Source: Micromonospora sp. NBC_01699 (GTDB taxonomy: Bacteria; Actinomycetota; Actinomycetes; Mycobacteriales; Micromonosporaceae). From it: a stretch of DNA of 64,000 bases. The notes under the pieces are model-generated. The model saw nothing but the letters and a program-made list of their open reading frames with translations, ran no database searches and was not told the origin of the DNA. Shown piece by piece: positions 61,444 through 64,000 of this stretch. A program made the position numbers and the translations under genes. The stretch spans positions 62,001 through 126,000 of the forward strand of contig NZ_CP109199.1 in assembly GCF_036250065.1 (NCBI RefSeq). The letters are read 5' to 3'. Each line of letters begins with the position of its first letter. The stretch's first letter is position 1.

Positions 61444-64000
61444 TCAAGCCTCCAGGTCCGCGAGGGGGATGGGGAGGTTGGCCGGGGTCGAGGCCGCGCT
61501 CGCCGGAGTGGTGTCCAGGTGGTCGAGCAGGCCCTCGACGTACGACACGTCGACCCGTATCTTCTGCACCCGTCCGTCGACGTCCCGCATCACGAACTCA
61601 CGGAAGCCGAGCCGGGCGGCCGAGGCGGCGTCCACGCTGGACAGCGAGGCGAGGGTCGCCTCGTAGCCGTCGTTGACCGGCACCCGGAGCAGTCGCAGCG
61701 CCTCGGAGGCGATCTCGGTGTCCTCGGCGATCCGGCCCACGAACACGGTCGACACCAGGTTCTGTACGTCCAGCCCGAGGATGTCGCGCGGATTCTGCGA
61801 CGCCACCAGGGCGGAGAGGTTCCACTTGCGGGAGTCCCGGGCGAGCCGGACCAGGAACGACCGGCCGGAGCGCCAGCCCTCCATGAAGTGGGCCTCGTCC
61901 AGCCCGACCATCTTCCGCGACGACATCGAGCCGCCGTAGCAGCGGCGGACCGCGAGCCGGTGCGCGGTGTGCAGCATCGGCAGCGCGAGCGCCTCCTCCG
62001 CCGACCAGTACTCGCGCTCGATCTTCAGGTCGGGCAGCCGCAGCCCGGCCATGGTGATCACGGTGAGCGCGGCGTCGGCGCCAAGCAGACCGGGCGGCGG
62101 GCGGCCGAAGAAGAGCAACGCCAGCGGCATCTCGGCGGTGTCGAGCAGGAGGTTCGCCAGCTCCTTGCCCTCGTCGTTGTCGAGCGTGGCCAGGCAGGCG
62201 ACGACATCATCCAGGGTGGACGTCTCCTCGGCCGGCACCTGGCGTACGGCGTGCCGCAGCAGGGTGGCGGTCGACGCCTCGCGGGCGACCTGTGGCGGCA
62301 CCAGCATCATGCAGATGTCCTGCACCAGCATCCGCCGCTCGGCGCGGGAGTTGGACAGGGCGATCTCGAACTCCCGGTCACCACCGGCCCCGGTCGGGAA
62401 CTCCGACCGCAGCGGGGTGGGGATCAGCGCGTACGGCGCGAGGGTGCCCTGTTCCGAGCCGGTCAGGTTCAGCACCCGCGAGTACGGCCGCAGTTCGGGC
62501 ATTGCACACAGTCGGGCCAGCGGGCCGGACGGGTCGAGCAGGGTAACCTGCACTCCGCGTCGGGCGGCCAGGTAACCCAGGGCGCCGAGCAGGGTCGACT
62601 TGCCGCCACCGGGTTCGGCGACGAAGACGGCAAGTCCGGAGCGTTCGCGTACCTCCATCGGGAAGTGCAGGTCGAGGAAGACCGGTCGGCGGCAGGTTCC
62701 CGCCGTACGGCCGATCAGGTCGCCCCGGCGGTCGCCGACCGTGGACGCGGCCTGGGGTAGGGCGGCGGCCAGCAGGTTCACCGGCATCCGTCGGATGTAG
62801 CCGGTGTTGGCGATCGGTTCGCCGGGGATGAACTCGCGGGCCAGCCAGTCCTGGTTCTTCGGGTGCTGGAGCGAGATGCGCAGTTCCCGGGAGTAGAGCT
62901 GGATGAGCCGGCGGGCCCGTTCGAGGCATTCCTCGCGGGTACGGCCGCCGACCGCTATCCGGTGCCAGCCGTGCGCGCGGGCGGAGTCGACCGGCAGGCC
63001 GGTGGTCATCTCGTCGCCGATGATCAGGGCACGTTTGGCGAGCCGTTCCAGCTCCGGTGGGGCGTCGATGCCGTGCTCGGCGTAGTCGAGCTGCTGGGAC
63101 CGGATCATCCGCAGCCGGTGTTCGAGGTTGCGGAACGAGTCGCCCGATCCAAGGATGTCGATCCGGGTGGACAGTTCCATCGGCCACGGCAGCCGTTCGT
63201 GGAAGTGCAGCCACGGCTCGTGCCGCTCGGGAATCTCCAGCGGCTCCATCCGGCCGACGGCGAGCACTGCGACGTGTCGCTCCTCGCCGGTCATCCGGTT
63301 GACCAGCTTGACGGTGGAGCCGTACGGGCTGCGGTAGCGCTCGACCTGCTCGGTCAGGGCCAGCAGGTCGCCGCGCTCCCACTGCCCGTTGGTGACCGGG
63401 GACAGGGTGCCGGGCGGGGCCATGCAGAGCGCGACCGAGCGGTAGAGCAGCCATTCCAGCTCGGTTGCGGTGACCCGCCGGCCGCGCATGCCGAACGCGC
63501 CGAGCACCTCGTCGAACTGTTCGACGGTGCGGCCGAGCTTGCGCCGTTCCCCGTCGGCCACGCCACGGCCGAAGGTGCGCAGGATCCGTTCGGTGAGCGA
63601 GTTGCCGAGGGAACGGCGGGCGAAGGTGACCCCGAGGTAGGTCTGGCCCTCGGCGTGGTTCACCGAGAGCAGGTGCCGCTGGGCGGCGACGAGGTGGTCC
63701 GACCAGCTTGCCGCGCCGGGTACGGCGGCCAGCGGGTTCGGGGTGTGCGCGTCGACCGTGCGGGCCCACTCGTCGGCCGGGAACGGGCGGGTGGTCCGGC
63801 GCAGGTGCAGCCGGAACCCGGCGAGGCCGGCGTACTGCTCGGAGATGGCGGCGAGCAGTGCCTCCCGTTCGGCGTCGGGGCGGAACGCCCAGCGCACCTC
63901 GGGCAGCCAGTACCAGGCGGTCACCGTGTTCGGGGTGAAGGTCAGGTGACCGGCGATCTCGGTGATGGCGAGTTCGATCGACGGGTCGCGGTCGGTGAAC
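61444..64000 (-). CDS. VirB4/TraC-like ATPase, 5' end beyond the window
   Basis: At least 850 residues; the frame is open through the right edge (it reads on beyond 63924, with HLTFTPNTVTAWYWLPEVRW spanning it), so the true start lies outside. The N-terminal half is the VirB4/CagE-like domain; the C-terminal half is a P-loop NTPase with Walker A VAEPGGGKSTLLGAL, Walker B MVGLDEAHFMEGW and the VASQNPRDIL motif that follows it in VirB4/TraC proteins. It would energise assembly or transport of a type IV secretion system. SCO6880-like actinobacterial proteins have this form. Confidence 0.85.
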   Translation of the reverse strand, partial: FTDRDPSIELAITEIAGHLTFTPNTVTAWYWLPEVRWAFRPDAEREALLAAISEQYAGLAGFRLHLRRTTRPFPADEWARTVDAHTPNPLAAVPGAASWSDHLVAAQRHLLSVNHAEGQTYLGVTFARRSLGNSLTERILRTFGRGVADGERRKLGRTVEQFDEVLGAFGMRGRRVTATELEWLLYRSVALCMAPPGTLSPVTNGQWERGDLLALTEQVERYRSPYGSTVKLVNRMTGEERHVAVLAVGRMEPLEIPERHEPWLHFHERLPWPMELSTRIDILGSGDSFRNLEHRLRMIRSQQLDYAEHGIDAPPELERLAKRALIIGDEMTTGLPVDSARAHGWHRIAVGGRTREECLERARRLIQLYSRELRISLQHPKNQDWLAREFIPGEPIANTGYIRRMPVNLLAAALPQAASTVGDRRGDLIGRTAGTCRRPVFLDLHFPMEVRERSGLAVFVAEPGGGKSTLLGALGYLAARRGVQVTLLDPSGPLARLCAMPELRPYSRVLNLTGSEQGTLAPYALIPTPLRSEFPTGAGGDREFEIALSNSRAERRMLVQDICMMLVPPQVAREASTATLLRHAVRQVPAEETSTLDDVVACLATLDNDEGKELANLLLDTAEMPLALLFFGRPPPGLLGADAALTVITMAGLRLPDLKIEREYWSAEEALALPMLHTAHRLAVRRCYGGSMSSRKMVGLDEAHFMEGWRSGRSFLVRLARDSRKWNLSALVASQNPRDILGLDVQNLVSTVFVGRIAEDTEIASEALRLLRVPVNDGYEATLASLSSVDAASAARLGFREFVMRDVDGRVQKIRVDVSYVEGLLDHLDTTPASAASTPANLPIPLADLEA

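Noticed and set aside
53840-64000. Integrated conjugative element or prophage
   Set aside because: No integrase, relaxase, tRNA attachment site, direct repeats or base-composition break are visible; the left border is the conserved folE gene. It can be reconsidered if the right flank shows mobility genes.

Overview
The window is high-GC actinobacterial DNA with very strong G/C bias at third codon positions and dense, often 4-bp-overlapping genes. Gene content and order (a type VII secretion core; ppa-dacB-metalloprotease-tilS-hpt-ftsH-folE; crp/nth/tlpA/nudL/marP), together with the frequent cgtacg word, suggest a Micromonosporaceae-like actinomycete chromosome. This is an inference, because there is no rRNA or other taxonomic marker. 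I see no rRNA, tRNA, CRISPR array, IS element or prophage.

Layout. 1-6.7 kb: tail of an MBL-fold hydrolase coupled to a giant class III nucleotide cyclase/AAA/TPR regulator, a small membrane protein and a Ser/Thr kinase with an outer domain. 6.7-12.4 kb: accessory region with a broken secreted lipase, a secreted CHAP protein, two adjacent paralogous HTH-transmembrane-ectodomain proteins and an orphan. 12.5-16.5 kb: an XRE regulator divergent from a hexapeptide acyltransferase and an unusual acyl-CoA dehydrogenase, plus a Nudix gene. 16.6-19.1 kb: CPBP membrane protease, alpha/beta hydrolase and a divergent ArsR-like regulator with iterated operators. 19.1-27.6 kb: a branched-chain acyl-CoA (leucine/terpenoid type) catabolic operon under TetR control: TIGR03084 protein, AtuA-like protein, carboxylase beta and alpha, isovaleryl-CoA-type dehydrogenase. 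27.6-27.9 kb: a striking C-tract/inverted repeat/G-tract element.

27.9-34.5 kb: metallophosphoesterase, Crp, CapA-like protein, and the nth-tlpA-nudL-marP block known next to crp (Rv3671c-Rv3676) in mycobacteria. 35-42 kb: type VII secretion genes mycP, eccC and divergent eccD, without eccB, eccE or Esx genes here. 42.1-53.8 kb: housekeeping block ppa, dacB, zinc metalloprotease, tilS, ggt, a GlxA-like regulator, hpt, ftsH, folE. 53.8-64 kb: coiled-coil membrane protein, soluble FtsK-like ATPase, and a minus-strand cluster resembling a chromosomal type IV secretion apparatus (VirB4-like ATPase running off the window, TrbL/VirB6-like channel protein, VirB8/TcpC-like protein, transglycosylase-M23 wall hydrolase).

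Themes: cell-envelope export and wall remodelling (T7SS, T4SS-like, DacB, CapA, MarP, CHAP, M23) and cyclic-nucleotide signalling (cyclase and Crp at opposite ends of the same region). Several genes have a -10-like hexamer 6-8 nt before the start codon, as expected for leaderless transcripts. Four local regulators have visible palindromic or repeated operator candidates at their own promoters.
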